Below, in pieces: positions 9,807 to 17,883 of a DNA stretch of 64,000 nucleotides (positions are counted from its first letter, which is position 1; each line of letters begins with the position of its first letter). The notes below the pieces were generated by a model, which worked only from the letters and a program-made list of their open reading frames with translations, was not told the origin of the DNA and searched no databases. This DNA comes from Candidatus Eisenbacteria bacterium (GTDB taxonomy: Bacteria > Eisenbacteria > RBG-16-71-46 > JACRLI01), in the NCBI GenBank assembly GCA_016235265.1, contig JACRLI010000015.1, positions 1 to 64,000 on the forward strand. Reading direction: 5' to 3'. Both the position numbers and the translations under genes were made by a program.

Positions 9807-11441
9807 TCAACGCATCAGGAGGATTCGCTGACCCTGCGCAGCAAGACCAAATGTCAGCCGGGCGAAGTAGATCCCCGCTGGGAGCCGCCGACCGGCCTGG
9901 TCCCGTCCGTCCCACGTGGCGATCCCTCGGCCAGCCGGCGTGCTCCCGCTCAAGAGCGTGCGCACGCGCTGCCCCACGAGGTCGTAGATGGACAGGTCGC
10001 CCTCGCCTGACCGAACGAATTCGTAGGCCAACTCCGTCGAACCGAACATGGGGTTCGGCCGCGCCCTCCCAAGGGAGAACGCCGCCGCCGGGGTCACTAT
10101 CCGCACCGGTCCGGAATACTCCCAGCGGCCGTCCGCCCGGTAGCCCACCTTGTAGAAGTAGAGCGCCCCGGGTTGTACCGTTCGATCGACGAAGACGTAA
10201 TCCGAGTTCCCGCCTCGTGCAGCCGGCTCGCCGCGGACGAGCTCGTACGGTCCGTCTGCGCCAACCCCCCGCATCACACGGAAGTCCGGTGAACCTTCGA
10301 GATACGCCGACCACTCAAGCCGGACGAAGCCGCTCCCAGTTGAAGCCGTCAGCCCGCCGACGCTGATCCCCGTGGGCTCACCAAACGACAGAGCCCACGT
10401 GTCGCTGAACGGAGCCCACGCGCTCGTGACGCCGCAGCACATCAAGACCCGGCCACTCACGCTGTCCCAGACCATGGAGTGGAGCCAGCGCGGTGTGGGC
10501 AGGGGTGGCCCTGCAGCCAGGCCGCACCATACTCCCCCGGGCGCCAAGTCGAGCGTCCAACTGCTGTCGGTAACTGGCCCAGACGCTGGCATACCCCCCC
10601 CGAACGTCACGATCCTGGCGCGGAGCGGATCGTAAGCTGCCCCGATCCCGTTAGAAGACGCTGGAGCGCGTCCCACGCTGTCCATCCGGGTCCAGTGCAG
10701 GGTATCCCCGACGGGGCTCTGCCACGTGTCCTGGCCCAGGTACCCGCCGAACATCACGAGGCGGTGCCCGGCCGGGTCGTGGATGCAGGCGTGATGCGAC
10801 GCGGGCAGCAGCGACGTCGATACACCGGAGAACGACAGCTTCCTGCCGCTGAGCGTTCGCAGATCGAGCGCCCAAGCGTCCTTTAGCGGGCTTCTAAAGT
10901 CCGGGGGGGACTTCCCCCCTTGGACCACCATCCAGTCGTGCTCGGGATCATAAATCGCGACATGGTACGCACGGGCAGGTAATGGAGTTCCGGACGGAAG
11001 AATCGTGTGCCAGGTGCTGTCATCCACAGAATAGGCCCACACGCCGGCTGGAGACTCATAGACCAGGGAGTGGCCGCCCGAGACGATCATGCGACGTCGA
11101 ACGGGATCCCAGATCGCGGCGTGGCCTTCGCGGGCAAGTGGCGGAGTGCCGCTGGTTTGAACCAGCCGCCAGCGTGGACCGCCGGTCCCTCCCGGGGTCA
11201 GGATCCATACGTCGTTGAACGAGCCGAGGTCTGTCCCACCGAAGAGAATGGCCTGGTTCTGAACTGGGTCGAACACCATGGTCGCGTAGTAGCGCGGCGA
11301 AGGGCCCGCTCCCTCGGGCAGGAGTTGCGCCCAGAACCCGATAGCGGCGAGGCAGGACTGCTGGGAGGGTGCAATGATTGCACATGCCAGGGCCGCAAGC
11401 CAGGCGATCGTGCTGCCGCACCTTGCGTGTTTAGCTAGCAT
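9807..11441 (-). CDS. Secreted kelch-repeat protein with FlgD-like C-terminal domain (downstream copy)
   Basis: About 544 residues from ATG 11441. GAGGTG sits six bases before this ATG; an in-frame GTG at 11450 lies inside that site and is a worse start. N-terminal signal peptide (AWLAALACAIIA...CLAA). Then at least five kelch-like blades of the form YDP...R..I.FGG, e.g. HAAIWDPVRRRMIVSGG, VAIYDPEHDWMVVQGG and AAYDPLRARIVTFGG. A fibronectin-like linker (RLEWSAYLEGSPDFRV) follows, then a C-terminal domain with PNPMFGSTELAYEF, LVGQRVRTL, WDGRDQAGRRLPAGIYFARL. Such C-terminal domains act as sorting signals in FCB-type bacteria. Clear paralogue of the next gene upstream. Binding partner unknown. 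Confidence 0.85.
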   Translation of the reverse strand: MLAKHARCGSTIAWLAALACAIIAPSQQSCLAAIGFWAQLLPEGAGPSPRYYATMVFDPVQNQAILFGGTDLGSFNDVWILTPGGTGGPRWRLVQTSGTPPLAREGHAAIWDPVRRRMIVSGGHSLVYESPAGVWAYSVDDSTWHTILPSGTPLPARAYHVAIYDPEHDWMVVQGGKSPPDFRSPLKDAWALDLRTLSGRKLSFSGVSTSLLPASHHACIHDPAGHRLVMFGGYLGQDTWQSPVGDTLHWTRMDSVGRAPASSNGIGAAYDPLRARIVTFGGGMPASGPVTDSSWTLDLAPGGVWCGLAAGPPLPTPRWLHSMVWDSVSGRVLMCCGVTSAWAPFSDTWALSFGEPTGISVGGLTASTGSGFVRLEWSAYLEGSPDFRVMRGVGADGPYELVRGEPAARGGNSDYVFVDRTVQPGALYFYKVGYRADGRWEYSGPVRIVTPAAAFSLGRARPNPMFGSTELAYEFVRSGEGDLSIYDLVGQRVRTLLSGSTPAGRGIATWDGRDQAGRRLPAGIYFARLTFGLAAQGQRILLMR

Positions 11442-11533
11442 GAGCTTCACCTCGATTCAGTAGGTCAGAGGTCCGGCATGCGCAGGAGGCCCGTCAAACC
11501 AGGAATGGTCACGTCAGAAAGGACTGCTGAGGG

Positions 11534-13303
11534 TCAGTGGATCAACACAATCCTCTGGCTGTAACTCCTGGCTCCACCCACCAGCCTGGCGAAGTACAAT
11601 CCTCCTGGCAGGGCCCGCCCAGCTTCATCGTGGCCATCCCAAATCACCGATCCCCGGCCGGCGCCGGATGGACCCCTGAGGAGTGTTCGAAGTCGCTGAC
11701 CCGCGAGGTTGTAGATGGCGAGGTCCATGGGGCCCGAGCGAGCAAGGTCAAAAGCAACTTCTGTGGACGTCCTCATGGGGTTTGGATTCGCCGGACGCAG
11801 GCCCGAACTCAGCGGGGGCACCTCGACCTTGACCGGCCCCGCGAAGTAGCGGGATCCGCCTTGGCGCCCCACAATCTTGTAGAAATACGTTTTCCCCGGA
11901 ACGACCGATCGATCAGTGACGGAGTACTCCGAGCGCCCGGGCTCAGCCGCGATCTCTCCGCCCACGGACTCGTATTGGCCTCCGGGGGAACCAGAGCGAA
12001 GAACCTCGAATGTGGCAGGGCCGTCCAGGAATGCCGACCAACCGAGCCGGATTCCCCCATCCGTCGTCGAAGCAATGAGGTTTGCCATGATGACCGCGGT
12101 CGGCTCGGCCAGGGACAACCTCCACGTATCTCCGTAACTTGCTTGAAGACCGAAAGCAAACCCGCCGCCGTAGACGACAAGCTCATCCGTGCCGCGAATG
12201 TAGACCATGGCCGTCGCAGCACGGGGCTCCGGCCGGATCCCTCTTGGCGCCAGGAGACTCCAGTTCGGCACATGACCCAGTGGCAGGGCCCAAATGTCAT
12301 TCGTTTGAACTCCGCTCTTGTAGCCGCCGAAGATCAGAATTCGGTCGCGAATTGGATCGTACGCAGAGGATGCCATCGTAGGGTACCCTGGTGCCGTCCC
12401 GCTGGTCAGAAGTTGCGACCAGTCGAGCGTATCCCGCACCGGGGTTTGCCACACCTGCCCTCCCAGCGACCCGCCGAATGCGACGAGGCGCTGCCGAATG
12501 GGATCGTAAATGGCAGTGTGGCTGCGAGTCTGGAGTCCGGAGGAAGGTCCTCCCGAACTCAACATCCTCCCACTGAGAGTCGAAAGGTCCACTGCCCATG
12601 CATCGTCCAGTCGGCTTCGGTAGTCGGGCGGGTTCGTGCCGCCGTGGATCACCATCCAGTCGTGGACAGGATCGTAGATGGCCACATGCTCGGCCCGCTC
12701 GCCAGGATCCATCGACGGCTGCAGCTGGGTCCAGGTGCTGTCATCGAGGGACAACGACCAACAATCCAACTGTGGTTGGTTAATTAGCCGCCCGCCAGAG
12801 ACAATCATCCGTCGCCGTTTCGGGTCCCAGATGGCGGCGTGGTAGGACCGCGCGGCAGGCACGGTGCCGGTCGCGACGACTTGGCGCCAAGCTGGAGCCC
12901 CTGGTCCGGAGAGGCGGAGGGCCCAGACATCATTGTAGAGCATCGTGAAGAGATACGCGTCAGCTCCACCGAAGACAAGAACCTGCTTCGTGACCGAGTC
13001 GTAAACTGCGCTTGCCCCCTGCCTGGCTTGCGGACCCGATCCGTCTGGTACGAGAAGCGACCAACTGCCGTCAGCCGCAAGCAGGGTCCGGGCTGTGAGC
13101 GCCAGGCACACCAGACCGGCCAGCAGCATACAGAAGAAGCGAGTGGTAACCGCAGACCCCTCTGGAGGTCTTGCGAAAACACCGCGTAGGGACAGGATGC
13201 CTGCGTCACAACGCCGGGCCGCCTGACTCACCTTCACGCCCCGCTCCAAAACCAGCCGAACCGCCTCAGGCTTGAACTCCCGACGGAACACGCGTTGTCC
13301 CAC
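11534..13303 (-). CDS. Kelch-repeat protein with FlgD-like C-terminal domain, fused to an IS3-type OrfA N-terminus
   Basis: The open frame runs 589 codons from GTG 13303 (GGAGG six bases upstream). Residues 1-34 (MGQRVFRREFKPEAVR...SQAARR) look like the start of an IS3-family OrfA helix-turn-helix. After a short junction comes what should be the secreted protein's own start: GAGGGG, six bases, then a codon for V-T-T-R-F-F-C-M-L-L-A-G with a typical signal peptide to TLLA. That codon is GTT (13150-13148), not a start codon; the next start is ATG 13129. The mature part matches the downstream paralogue: kelch blades (HAAIWDPKRRRMIVSGG, VAIYDPVHDWMVIHGG, AYDPIRDRILIFGG), linker RLGWSAFLDGPATF, and C-terminal PNPMRTSTEVAFDL, WDGHDEAGRALPGGLYFARL. 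Which start is used, and whether export still works, is open. Confidence 0.75.
   Translation of the reverse strand: MGQRVFRREFKPEAVRLVLERGVKVSQAARRCDAGILSLRGVFARPPEGSAVTTRFFCMLLAGLVCLALTARTLLAADGSWSLLVPDGSGPQARQGASAVYDSVTKQVLVFGGADAYLFTMLYNDVWALRLSGPGAPAWRQVVATGTVPAARSYHAAIWDPKRRRMIVSGGRLINQPQLDCWSLSLDDSTWTQLQPSMDPGERAEHVAIYDPVHDWMVIHGGTNPPDYRSRLDDAWAVDLSTLSGRMLSSGGPSSGLQTRSHTAIYDPIRQRLVAFGGSLGGQVWQTPVRDTLDWSQLLTSGTAPGYPTMASSAYDPIRDRILIFGGYKSGVQTNDIWALPLGHVPNWSLLAPRGIRPEPRAATAMVYIRGTDELVVYGGGFAFGLQASYGDTWRLSLAEPTAVIMANLIASTTDGGIRLGWSAFLDGPATFEVLRSGSPGGQYESVGGEIAAEPGRSEYSVTDRSVVPGKTYFYKIVGRQGGSRYFAGPVKVEVPPLSSGLRPANPNPMRTSTEVAFDLARSGPMDLAIYNLAGQRLRTLLRGPSGAGRGSVIWDGHDEAGRALPGGLYFARLVGGARSYSQRIVLIH
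13200..13303 (-). mobile_element. Truncated IS3-family transposase OrfA, N-terminal ~34 codons
   Basis: The peptide starting MGQRVFRREFKPEAVRLV and containing RGVKVSQAARR follows the first helix-turn-helix of IS3-type OrfA proteins (pattern: F..EFK.EAVRLV...GVSV.QAAR). It has its own GGAGG site six bases before the GTG. Similarity stops after about 34 codons and the frame continues into the kelch gene. No OrfB/DDE part is present in the window. A possible outer end is the TGTCCTACC motif at about 13414-13422 (minus strand), but no matching inverted repeat was found. Confidence 0.6.
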
Positions 13304-13579
13304 GGATTACCTCCGAGTCCATTATCCTCCTAAACTCGGTGCCCTTCCATCCCAGGAAACCCGAAAGACCCCGGCACCAGCTTGCGCTATTTGATTCTTG
13401 CATCGCAACTAGAATGGTAGGACAGTTGCGGGAGAACCCACGGCTTCGACGCCCGCCCCCATCGCGACGGGCTCCCGGGGGTCACTCCCGGCAGGTGCAT
13501 CCCCAGCACGCGAACGCCATTTCCCGACCGGGACCCTCTCCCGGCCGGGGCCGGGCTAGTGCCCGGGGGAGGTTCTGTC

Positions 13580-14869
13580 GTGAAACGCTTCACGCCGCTT
13601 GCCGCCTGCCTCATCGCCCTCTCGTTGCTCGCCTCGGGTTGCGGGAAGACCGATCGGCTCTCGGGCACCACCGCCGGCGACGGTTCCCGTGCTGTCCAGA
13701 TCACACCATCGGGCCCGATGTCCGCCCCCGCCGGCATCCCCAGTGTGACGGCCCTCCTCATCGCCGGCCGGACCATCGAGATGGGCGCGGTCCACGTCTG
13801 GCTGGACCAGGGCGAGCTTTGCGTCCAATACGCGACCCAGCCAACGTGGGTGCTGAACGCGACGCACCTGGCGGTGGCGGCTGCCATCGGGGACATGCCC
13901 CTGAACCCGGCCGGCAATCCGCGGATCGGCCACTTCCCATACTCACAGACCCACTCCCCCGCGGTCACGCAGCACACCTACCGGATCGACCTCGCCGCGA
14001 ACGACCTCGAGAACGAGCCGACGCTGCTGATCGGCGCCCAGGCGGACGTCTCGGAGCTGGACGCGTCGGGCGCGGTGGTCCGCCATGAGGGCGCGTGGGC
14101 CGATGGCGAGTCCGTGGACATCGTGGCCGAGAGCAGCAAGGCAGGCAAGGGACGCGGCAGCTGGGCGAATTTCGTCAGCATTGACATGCGCCAGCTGCGC
14201 GGACTGCTGCTGTGGAACAAGCTGGGGTCGCAGCACGAGGTGCAGCACAGCGTGGTGGGGCCCAACGGAATCATCACCGGGAGTGTGACCTACCTGCCCT
14301 GCAAGCACGGCAGCGGCTTCAAGGCGCTGCCGCGGACCGGGAACCACAACGTGCCTGGCAACTTCATCGACTTCCCCGGCCTGAATCTGGGGCGGAAGGG
14401 CTGCATCGAGTTCTGGTACTGGCCCGACTGGAGCAACTGGCAGGTCGGGCACATCGTGGAGACCATGTACTACGGCGTGCCGGGGGCGATGTACGACATC
14501 GGCATGCAGTACAACGACTGGCAGGAGCTCCAGTACGTGGTCGCCTACACGCAGGTGAGCCTCAGGCCGTCGGTCACGCCCAGCTGGACGACCCTCGAGC
14601 CGTTCCACGTGGCCTTCACCTGGGACGGTACCCAGCCGATCCCGGCCAACCGGGTGAAGCTCTACCACAACGGGAGCCCGGTCGGATCAACTTCGACCTG
14701 GATCGGGAGCGTGACAGACTGGAGCCCGGCCGCGGTGCTCCGGCTGGGGAGCCGCATCACCGGCGGAGACTGGGACCGGCATCCCTGGGAAGGCGACCAC
14801 TGGATCATGGACAACATCAAGGTGTGGAGCTTCCCCAAGACGGACTTCTCCGACCGATTCCAGGAGTGA
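13580..14869 (+). CDS. Lipoprotein with LamG/concanavalin-like domain
   Basis: 429 residues from GTG 13580, chosen for GGGGAGG seven bases upstream and because it starts the signal peptide MKRFTPLAACLIALSL with lipobox LASGC (Cys21). Middle region (about 25-170) is of unknown fold. The C-terminal ~200 residues read as a jelly-roll lectin-like domain: FIDFPGLNLGRKGCIEFWY, WTTLEPFHVAFTWDG, NRVKLYHNGSPVGS, and a final WIMDNIKVW. This is the usual LamG arrangement for carbohydrate or protein binding on the cell surface; substrate unknown. Plus strand, convergent with the barrel gene; a strong hairpin follows. The 276-base gap upstream holds no clear promoter. Confidence 0.8.
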   Translation: MKRFTPLAACLIALSLLASGCGKTDRLSGTTAGDGSRAVQITPSGPMSAPAGIPSVTALLIAGRTIEMGAVHVWLDQGELCVQYATQPTWVLNATHLAVAAAIGDMPLNPAGNPRIGHFPYSQTHSPAVTQHTYRIDLAANDLENEPTLLIGAQADVSELDASGAVVRHEGAWADGESVDIVAESSKAGKGRGSWANFVSIDMRQLRGLLLWNKLGSQHEVQHSVVGPNGIITGSVTYLPCKHGSGFKALPRTGNHNVPGNFIDFPGLNLGRKGCIEFWYWPDWSNWQVGHIVETMYYGVPGAMYDIGMQYNDWQELQYVVAYTQVSLRPSVTPSWTTLEPFHVAFTWDGTQPIPANRVKLYHNGSPVGSTSTWIGSVTDWSPAAVLRLGSRITGGDWDRHPWEGDHWIMDNIKVWSFPKTDFSDRFQE

Positions 14870-14876
14870 GCACGAA

Positions 14877-14906
14877 GGGCGCCGCGGGCTTTCGTCCGCG
14901 GCGCCC
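14877..14906. terminator. Bidirectional hairpin between convergent genes
   Basis: GGGCGCCGCGG (14877-14887) pairs perfectly with CCGCGGCGCCC (14896-14906) around an 8-base loop. It starts 8 bases after the lipoprotein stop and lies 32 bases past the barrel gene's stop on the other strand. There is no strong T-run on either side. Confidence 0.6.
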
Positions 14907-14937
14907 TCCCCTTGCGGTGGGGACCGGATCGGACCGC

Positions 14938-15579
14938 TTACCTCGACCGCCGCAACCCCCGCATCCCGCTTCCCCCGAACCGATAATCCACCCCGAGCAT
15001 CAGACGGTCGCGCCCGCCCACGTTCTCGAAGTCCGCGGCCATGCCGACCTCCGGGGTGAATCCGAAGCGGCCTCCGAAACGGAACACACCGTCCGCCGCG
15101 CCGGAGGAGCCGGTGGGAGAAGTCAGCCTCAGGCCCACCCCGGTCCACAAACCGGCCGTCTGCCGGCCGCCCACGCGCCATTCCCCGCTGGCGCCGGGCA
15201 CGATCTGCACGAACACCCTGGAGCTGCCGCGCCCGGTGGCGAACCCGCCGGCGACCTGGCCGCCCAGGTCGAGCGCCAGGCTGCCCCCGGTGTTCACCAG
15301 GGCGCGGCGCAGGTCCAGCTGCGCCCCGAACACCCGGTGCTCCACGGTGGCCTGAAGGCCCAGCGATCCGCCCGAGGAGAGGTCTCCGCGCAGCTCGAAG
15401 GTGGGCACCATGTCGCCACCGCTGCCGCCGAAGTAGGCTCCCAGGTCCATCCGTCCCGGGTGAATCCCGGTCAGCACGCCGAACTGCCCGAAGGACTGGG
15501 CCGAGGCCGCGGAGACGAAAAGCAGCCCGGCCAGCAACGACGTCGAGAGGTGTCGGGCAAGGTTGCGATTCATGTTCAT
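14938..15579 (-). CDS. Small outer-membrane beta-barrel protein
   Basis: 213 residues from ATG 15579 (MNMNRNLARHL), with AGGAG six bases upstream. Cleavable signal peptide ending SAASAQS. The mature part alternates polar and hydrophobic residues in short strands with Gly/Asn/Ser turns (e.g. GGSLGLQATVEHRVFGAQL, RDRLMLGVDYRFGGSG). No family can be named. Preceded by a sigma-54-type promoter, so probably under enhancer control. Confidence 0.65.
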   Translation of the reverse strand: MNMNRNLARHLSTSLLAGLLFVSAASAQSFGQFGVLTGIHPGRMDLGAYFGGSGGDMVPTFELRGDLSSGGSLGLQATVEHRVFGAQLDLRRALVNTGGSLALDLGGQVAGGFATGRGSSRVFVQIVPGASGEWRVGGRQTAGLWTGVGLRLTSPTGSSGAADGVFRFGGRFGFTPEVGMAADFENVGGRDRLMLGVDYRFGGSGMRGLRRSR

Positions 15580-15633
15580 CCTGCGCTCCTTTCGAGGGGG
15601 CACTGCTCACGGGTGAGAGCTACATGGTTCTAG

Positions 15634-15650
15634 AGCAATCCCCGTGCCGG
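15634..15650 (-). promoter_or_regulatory. Sigma-54-type (-24/-12) promoter upstream of the barrel gene
   Basis: Minus strand reads CCGGCACGGGGATTGCT: GGCACG, four bases, TTGCT, with the invariant GG and GC separated by exactly 10 bases. This fits the RpoN consensus TGGCACG-N4-TTGCT except for the first base. Transcription would start about 45 bases before the ATG. The rest of the 15580-15849 gap shows nothing convincing. Confidence 0.6.
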
Positions 15651-15849
15651 TTTCCAGGTCATTGTGCGCAGCAGGATGTGCTGAGGGGATGATCCCGGCG
15701 CAACCATGCGGGTGACCCGCCCGGGACGGTGTCCGTGTGGATCGGAACGGTCTTCCGGGTTGCCTCAGCGCGATGCGCCGGGTTGGTGGGAATGCATTGT
15801 CTTCGGAGGGGGAAACCAACGAATGGAGGAAGGTGCGGGGAATCTCCAT

Positions 15850-15888
15850 GCCTCCCGCGCCGTGTGCATGTGGACCGGCGCGGGAGGC
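15850..15888 (-). terminator. 12-bp hairpin downstream of the cold-shock gene
   Basis: GCCTCCCGCGCC (15850-15861) pairs perfectly with GGCGCGGGAGGC (15877-15888) around a 15-base loop, 42 bases beyond the csp stop. No T-run follows, so termination may need Rho, or the stem may protect the mRNA 3' end. Confidence 0.5.
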
Positions 15889-15929
15889 TGGAGCAGCTGG
15901 GTCAAACGGCCCGGGGGCCGTCGGACGGG

Positions 15930-16130
15930 CTAGATCTTGCGGACGTTCGCCGCCTGCAGCCCCTTGGGGCCCTGCGTCACGTCGAATTCCAGCGCGTCAC
16001 CCTCGGCGAGGGTCTTGAAGCCTTCGCCGGCGATGGCGGAGAAATGCACGAACACGTCTTCGCCGTTCTCCTGGGAGATGAAACCAAAACCCTTCGCTTC
16101 GTTGAACCACTTGACGGTGCCCTTAGCCAC
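15930..16130 (-). CDS. Cold-shock domain protein (CspA family)
   Basis: RNA/ssDNA chaperone. 66 residues from GTG 16130, behind CAGGAG seven bases upstream; this gives the exact usual size. A longer in-frame start adds non-family residues. RNP1 KGFGFI at 13-18 and RNP2 VFVHF at 26-30 are intact, with the initial [14 protein letters not shown]. It stands alone. The leader is long and structured (see 16194-16214 and 16242-16273), a common setting for cold-shock genes. Confidence 0.97.
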   Translation of the reverse strand: MAKGTVKWFNEAKGFGFISQENGEDVFVHFSAIAGEGFKTLAEGDALEFDVTQGPKGLQAANVRKI

Positions 16131-16193
16131 TTGCAACTCCTGTTGAATCCGGGTCCGAAGACCCATGCTCTCCGCGCTTCACGCCGCGGCAAC

Positions 16194-16214
16194 GTCCGGT
16201 CAACGTGACCGGAC
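16194..16214 (-). promoter_or_regulatory. Leader hairpin upstream of the cold-shock gene
   Basis: GTCCGGTCA and TGACCGGAC form a perfect 9-bp stem with a 3-base loop, 64 bases before the csp start. If transcribed it would be part of the 5' leader. Confidence 0.45.
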
Positions 16215-16241
16215 TTCGATACACCCGCGGGTCTGGCCAAC

Positions 16242-16273
16242 AAAAAAATCCGCCAGGAAAGTCTCTGGCGGAT
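16242..16273 (-). terminator. Strong intrinsic terminator or attenuator in front of the cold-shock gene
   Basis: On the minus strand ATCCGCCAG (16273-16265), an 8-base loop, CTGGCGGAT (16256-16248), then seven T residues: a textbook intrinsic terminator. It points toward csp and ends 112 bases before its start. No minus-strand coding gene lies upstream, as 16502 onward is a plus-strand gene. It therefore either ends an unannotated small RNA from 16274-16500 or is a leader attenuator. The remaining 16274-16500 sequence holds no supported gene. Confidence 0.75.
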
Positions 16274-16501
16274 CTGAACGCTGGCGCACATCCACAGGCA
16301 ACCGAAGACGCCATGAGTATGGGGCACCGGCCGCTCAAAGGGTAGTCTTTTTCGCAGGGCTCTCCGGGGGCTCCCGGGCGGGCCTTTTCCGGGCCGCGGT
16401 CGGCTGGCGGGCCCGTTGCGCCCAGGCCCCCGAATCCCCTGTTGAGCCGCGCGTGGAACCGTCGCACACTCCCCCGGTCACCCGCCCTAAGGAGAGCGCA
16501 G

Positions 16502-17218
16502 ATGCCGGGGCCCCGCCTCGATCCCGAAGAATGGAACCGCATCCACGACGGGCCCGCGGACGCCCGCTCGCAGCTCTTCCGCCGCGGCCTCGCGCTGGCG
16601 CGGGACGCCTGCCTTGAGCACAGCAGGCCGGGCGAGATTTGGGCCGACGTGGGTTGCGCGACGGGACATCTCGCGATCGAGCTCCTGCGCTCGGGCCGGC
16701 GGGTGGTGGGACTGGACATTGACCTGCGGTTGCTGCGGGCCACCCGGATCCGGGCCGCGCAGGGCCTGCCCCTCGCCGTGGCCGACGCCCTTCGCCTTCC
16801 CCTCCGTTCTCGCAGCCTCGACGGCATCCTCGCCGTTTCGCTGCTTGGCTACCTCGAGGAGCCCGGGGAGTTCTTCCGCGAGGCCTTCCTCGCCCTTCGC
16901 CCGGGCGGGCACCTCCTGGCCACGTGCACCAACCGGTCGGGGATGCTGCGGCGCGCGAGCCGTCCGCTGGGGCCCATCTCGGCGGGGACCGCGGACGGAG
17001 CGGCCGGCATCCAGCTTCACTCCGCCGCCTGCCTGGAACGGTCGCTGCAGGGCACCGGATTTGTACTTCTCCCCCACCGTTTCTACAATTTCTACGCCCT
17101 GTGGGGCGGCTGGGCGTTTCCTCCGGCGGGGCTTTCCGGCGCCCTGGAAGCCCTCTGCCCCGCGCCGCTGGGACGCGGTCTGGCCCGCAACATCCTCTTC
17201 CGCGCGCGGAAGCCGTGA
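16502..17218 (+). CDS. Class I SAM-dependent methyltransferase
   Basis: 238 residues from ATG 16502 (MPGPRLDPEEWNR), with TAAGGAG seven bases upstream. Rossmann-type methyltransferase: motif I VGCATGHLAIELL near 55-70, acidic VGLDIDLRLL at the end of strand 2, PLRSRSLDGILAVSLLGYL as motif II/III, and FLALRPGGHLLAT. It resembles the Methyltransf_11 family. The substrate cannot be told from sequence. Single plus-strand gene between csp and the convergent OsmC-like gene. Confidence 0.88.
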   Translation: MPGPRLDPEEWNRIHDGPADARSQLFRRGLALARDACLEHSRPGEIWADVGCATGHLAIELLRSGRRVVGLDIDLRLLRATRIRAAQGLPLAVADALRLPLRSRSLDGILAVSLLGYLEEPGEFFREAFLALRPGGHLLATCTNRSGMLRRASRPLGPISAGTADGAAGIQLHSAACLERSLQGTGFVLLPHRFYNFYALWGGWAFPPAGLSGALEALCPAPLGRGLARNILFRARKP

Positions 17219-17297
17219 GAGCGCACGACTCAATCCACGCCACGAGGGGAGGCCGACGCGAGCCGGGCGTCGCACTCCACGTCGCCCGCGCTTCCGA

Positions 17298-17774
17298 TCA
17301 TGCCACTCGCACTTCGGAGTGATGCCGGATCGGGAAATTGCACGAGTTCGCGATGAAGCACAGTTCGTTCGCGCGGACGTGCAGCGCCTCCGCCGTCTCG
17401 AGATCGGTTCCGGCGGCCACGGTCACGCGCGGGCGCAAGGTGATCCCGGTGAACTGTCCCCCGCCGGCCGCCCGCTCCTGCATCGTGCCCTGCGCCGCGT
17501 CGGAGTACTCCAGCACCGCGATCCCGGCCCGCGCGCACAGCGAGAGATAGAAGAGCATGTGGCAGGAAGCCACCGCGGCCACCAGCAGTTCCTCGGGGTT
17601 GTGGACTGCGGGGTCGCCGCGAAACGCGGGATCGGCCGTGCCCGCCAGGTCGGGCTTGCCGGCGACCGCCACGCGAAAGCTGCGGTCATAGGCCGTGTAG
17701 GCGGAGGTGCCGGTGCCCCGGTTGCCCTCCCAGGCGATCCCGACTTCATACTTGTGGACAGCTTCGGAGCCCAT
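17298..17774 (-). CDS. OsmC/Ohr-family protein
   Basis: 158 residues. The two conserved redox cysteines are present in ASCHMLFYL and CFIANSCNFPI, and the N-terminal GKPDLAGTADPAFRGD loop and HNPEELL match the family. OsmC-like proteins reduce organic peroxides with paired thiols in the cytoplasm; OsmC, Ohr and YhfA-type subfamilies are not separated here. Convergent with the methyltransferase gene. Confidence 0.92.
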   Translation of the reverse strand: MGSEAVHKYEVGIAWEGNRGTGTSAYTAYDRSFRVAVAGKPDLAGTADPAFRGDPAVHNPEELLVAAVASCHMLFYLSLCARAGIAVLEYSDAAQGTMQERAAGGGQFTGITLRPRVTVAAGTDLETAEALHVRANELCFIANSCNFPIRHHSEVRVA

Positions 17775-17883
17775 CGTTGTGGCGCCTCCCGGCAGCCCGA
17801 GGCGCCGGGACCATCCCGCCGCCGTGGGCCTGGGGAGAGCCTAGCACCCGGAGGATGACCCTGCTTCCGCGCATGCGCTCGGC

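Noticed and set aside
15607..15849. 80-codon minus-strand frame before the barrel gene
   Set aside because: No similarity, no good ribosome site, and it overlaps the sigma-54-type promoter.
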